In this document: piece after piece, positions 61,404-64,000 of the stretch
Numbering within the stretch: the stretch's first letter is position 1
How the letters are laid out: every line of letters starts with the position of its first letter
Assembly: GCF_003597395.2 (NCBI RefSeq)
Contig: NC_133771.1
Coordinates: 45,379,831-45,443,830, forward strand
Source of the DNA: Chelonoidis abingdonii
Taxonomy: Eukaryota; Chordata; Testudines; Testudinidae
DNA: 64,000 nt
Reading direction: 5' to 3'
Notes under the pieces: generated by a model
Databases searched by the model: none
Told to the model about the DNA's origin: nothing
Seen by the model: the letters and a program-made list of their open reading frames with translations, nothing else
Program-made: the position numbers and the translations under genes

Positions 61404-62068
61404 CCCCACTTGAAATGACAATGGCAAAGCAGTCCCTCCTTCCCTCCAGAAGAAGCAAAGCCAGTCACATGGAGTCCATTCTCCCTCCAAGAAGCAGCAG
61501 CAGGAGCCTCCTTCCCCTCATGAGCAGCAGGGGTTTCCCCTCCCTCTCCCTGCCCCAGAGAAGAAGGGCTCTCAGCAAGAGAAGATCCCTCAGCACTTAC
61601 TCCAATAGCCAATGCATTTTTTCTTAAGGGGGCATAGAGAGGACCCAGACCCACTGCTCTGTTCTCTTGCTAGTGTGGTTTTGAAGAGTGGCAGTGGAAT
61701 TCTTCCAACAAGGAAGGAACAGTTTCACTCAGCTTGCTAATACTAAACTAAACTTGAATACTCACTTCCCTCACATCAATGAGGAAATAACTTTAATGCA
61801 GTTATTTTCCATCATATATACTTTAAAGAAGGGTCCCAGAAGACAGTTCCCTGAAGAGGCTTAAAATCACAAGAGAGAGTGAACAGTTAAATTGCCATGT
61901 ACATTTCCTTTTCATGCCTTGATTACTGGGCTGAATCCTAAAAAAACCTGGTCTTTAGTACAGTATGTTGTTTCTTTTATGCATGAGCATTCAGGAGTTG
62001 TTGGTGTATTCACCATACAAAGATTCTCCAGCTGGAAGAATGCTCTGGGAAAATATCAGTGCTATAAA
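61404..62068. other. Unannotated stretch
   Basis: GC-rich serine/arginine-type frame at 61256-61627 is compositional; no gene recognised. Confidence 0.45.
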
Positions 62069-62073
62069 GCTTA

Positions 62074-62346
62074 AGGTATGTCCACACTTAAAATGCTACA
62101 GCAGCACAGCTGCACTGCTGTAGTGCTCCGGTGTCGATACTACCTGTACCAATTAGACGGATTTTCCTATTGGCATAGGTAATCCTGCCATGAGGCAGTA
62201 GGTAGGTTGACGGAATTCTTCCACTGACCTAGCATTGTCTCAATGGGAACTTAGGTCTGCTTACCTACAGTGCTCATGGGATGTGGATTTTTCATATCCC
62301 TGAGCAACATCATTATACTGATGTAATGTAGTATAGACCAGGCCTC
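62074..62346. mobile_element. Fold-back MITE (ggtatgtccacact ends)
   Basis: aaggtatgtccacacttaaa at the left and tagtatagaccaggcctcaa at the right are imperfect inverted ends. The interior gctgcactgctgtagtgctc and tgccatgaggcagtaggtag fits a MITE common in turtle/crocodilian DNA. No target duplication resolved. Confidence 0.6.
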
Positions 62347-63640
62347 AAGGAAATGAAATAGGGAAGCTTTCAAAGCAGCAATGGGGGTGGGGAAGGGAAA
62401 ATACATCATTGCAGCTTGCCCTTCCAAAGTAAAAAGTATTTAATTGAAGCATTTAGTATTTGTATAGGACAGTAGAGGTCAGACAGATTTCTGAAGAGGC
62501 AGAGTGTGACACTTAAAGCAAGGATGGAGAAATAAAGCAAATAAAGGTGTGAAGAATTGAAAAGCAGTACAAGTAAAACATTTCTCCAAGCCTATTAAAG
62601 ATGAAAAGGCTTTATTTACTTCTGAGTGGAAATTAAAGCAGGCTATGTATAAAATAAAGGAACAGTTGAAGTTTATTAACCAAAGATTGGAAGATACAAA
62701 AAACAAGAGAAAAACGAATCATGGCATGCCCTACAGAGGACTACTTTGCTTTATCAGAGCTTTTTTTTAATGTTGTTTCAAAGATAAGCAACACTTGGAC
62801 AAATATTATACATAATTTTCTCGTTGTTTGTGATAACTCCATACAACCTGGAAACTGAAATTTTTCTCCCTGCTAAAGTACTTTTCCTTTCACTTGCCCA
62901 TCATGGATGGTTTATCAGCATTTCTCATGAGAAAGCTCTGTGGCTGCTCCTGCAGTTGATTTCATTTAGATTTTTAAAAATAAAATCATTGAACAATATA
63001 TATATAAAAAATAAAAGCCGTATGGATTTTTCAAGCAGATATATGAAATAATCTAGCGTAGGTCACAAATTTGATCCTAACAAACATGATGCTATCTTTT
63101 AAAAGATATTTAAACTCTACCCAGTGATTTAAATACCGCAGGCATACACAAATTCAGCATCATATGCAAGCATAAGGCTTTTAGGAATATATTATGGTCT
63201 GAAAGTTCCATTATGTGCAAGCACATTTCTAGCACATAAGGCACATTTAGTAGTTTACATCCTGGCAAATTGACATGCATCTGTTTTCAACCAAAAGTAC
63301 TTCAACGTTTCAGAAAAGTTAATTGATTTCCCCCATAATGCCATGGCACTGAGTCACATTTTCACCAACAAAGAGTGCTAATTCAGATTTACTTAAGCTC
63401 CATTAACCACCAATAATCTACCCACTTTAGGTTATGTAAGGTAACAAATCTGGCTGCTGGCACGTGTGTTTTTTCTGCATCAAGCTCACTAGGGCTGAAG
63501 GACCATTTTTCTTTATTTCTGCATGTGGATGTGTGGTATGGAGAGGCTAGAGTTTATGATAATATTTTTCTTCGCTTCAGTTCCTCAAGGAACACTATTA
63601 CAGTCAGATTTGGAAACAATAGCAACTGACCCTACATGGT
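62347..63640. other. Unannotated stretch
   Basis: No gene or repeat recognised. Confidence 0.5.
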
Positions 63641-63644
63641 CAAG

Positions 63645-64000
63645 TAGAGAGACAAGTAGACACTGCAGAGGCACAGGAGCCAGCAAATAGAGCTGTAAAC
63701 AGGGGAGTTTGAGTGGGACTTCAGTTGGAGGAGAAGGTTTTTGTATTTTGTAGTTATATGTGTGGAGGCTGGTAGGGGCAGTGTGCTGGGAGAGAAGCTG
63801 AGCCCTGAGTAGGGGGTGGGACTTCTCTGCTTAGGGTTCCTATAAAGGTAGCCAGCCAGCCAGTCAGGCAGCAGCACAGACAGCTGTAGCGGCACAGGAG
63901 CCAGCAAACAGAGCTGTAAACATGGGAGTTTCAGTGGGAGTTTGCAAAAGGAGTTTTCAGGGGAGACTAAGAGACCTAGGCAGAGGAATAGACAGGCTAG
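63645..64000 (+). repeat. Repeat with 221-bp internal period, runs off window
   Basis: gcacaggagccagcaaatag (63671) recurs as gcacaggagccagcaaacag (63892) and the match continues about 50 bp through agctgtaaaca-gggagttt-agtggga. A gccagccagccagtcagg run precedes the second unit. A repeated unit at one end of a dispersed repeat is what tandem promoter monomers of a LINE 5' region look like. I suspect a retroelement 5' region, but this is not shown. Truncated by the window end. Confidence 0.55.

Noticed and set aside
61073..61654. 193-codon minus-strand frame
   Set aside because: It spans a hAT MITE with perfect ends and GC-rich flanking DNA; no domain, and repeats rather than codon bias explain its openness.
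1..64000. CRISPR arrays, operons, bacterial promoters or terminators
   Set aside because: No regularly spaced direct repeats with unique spacers; the sequence is vertebrate with CR1, SINE and MITE content.

Overview
The window reads as vertebrate, non-coding, AT-rich DNA packed with old and younger transposable elements. Turtle is the best fit, probably a cryptodiran. A tRNA-derived SINE at about 19486-19695 matches the tortoise/Cry-SINE type. There are several CR1 LINE copies ending in the ATTCTATGA-like tail. There are also many short hAT, Harbinger-like and Tigger-like elements of kinds I remember from turtle and crocodilian genomes. Species-level assignment is not possible from this sequence. 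I found no convincing protein-coding exon: the longer open frames fall in CR1 ORF2 remnants, palindromic MITEs, LTR-like repeats or low-complexity DNA. The window is therefore intergenic, or one large intron.

Layout. 1-7300: mostly unique AT-rich DNA with a purine-rich degenerate repeat (430-1040) and ancient MIR/CORE-SINE-like fragments. 7304-7589: a palindromic MITE with TTA duplications. 7593-16580: mostly unique, with a diverged local duplication (13873-13986 / 14648-14762) and a MIR-like SINE. 16581-20084: CR1, small MITE, hAT MITE, Cry-type SINE and a second Harbinger-like MITE. 20427-25042: a long decayed CR1 (+) and, 2 kb upstream, an inverted near-copy of 0.64 kb of it. 27589-29330: hAT MITE abutting a CR1 ORF2 remnant on the minus strand. 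31964-38337: MITEs, an LTR-like element, a Tigger-like transposon (34811-35588), a hAT element and a CR1 apparently nested in a MITE. 39755-48600: a 4.3 kb segment present twice in direct orientation around a 25-N gap. 48442-53015: hAT MITE, candidate solo LTR (49069-49492), LTR-like repeat, Ty3/gypsy gag remnant and a MIR-like SINE. 54825-64000: scattered CR1 3' ends, two hAT MITEs with target duplications, and a repeat with a 221-bp internal period running off the end.

There are no operons or interacting genes to describe. The relation that matters is parasitic: the SINE carries a 3' tail matching CR1 in this same window, and the short DNA elements lack any transposase and would depend on enzymes made elsewhere. 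The most important caution is the 39755-48600 repeat. The two copies differ mainly by scattered single-base insertions and deletions and flank an assembly gap. This looks more like an unresolved overlap of noisy long-read contig ends than a real tandem duplication.
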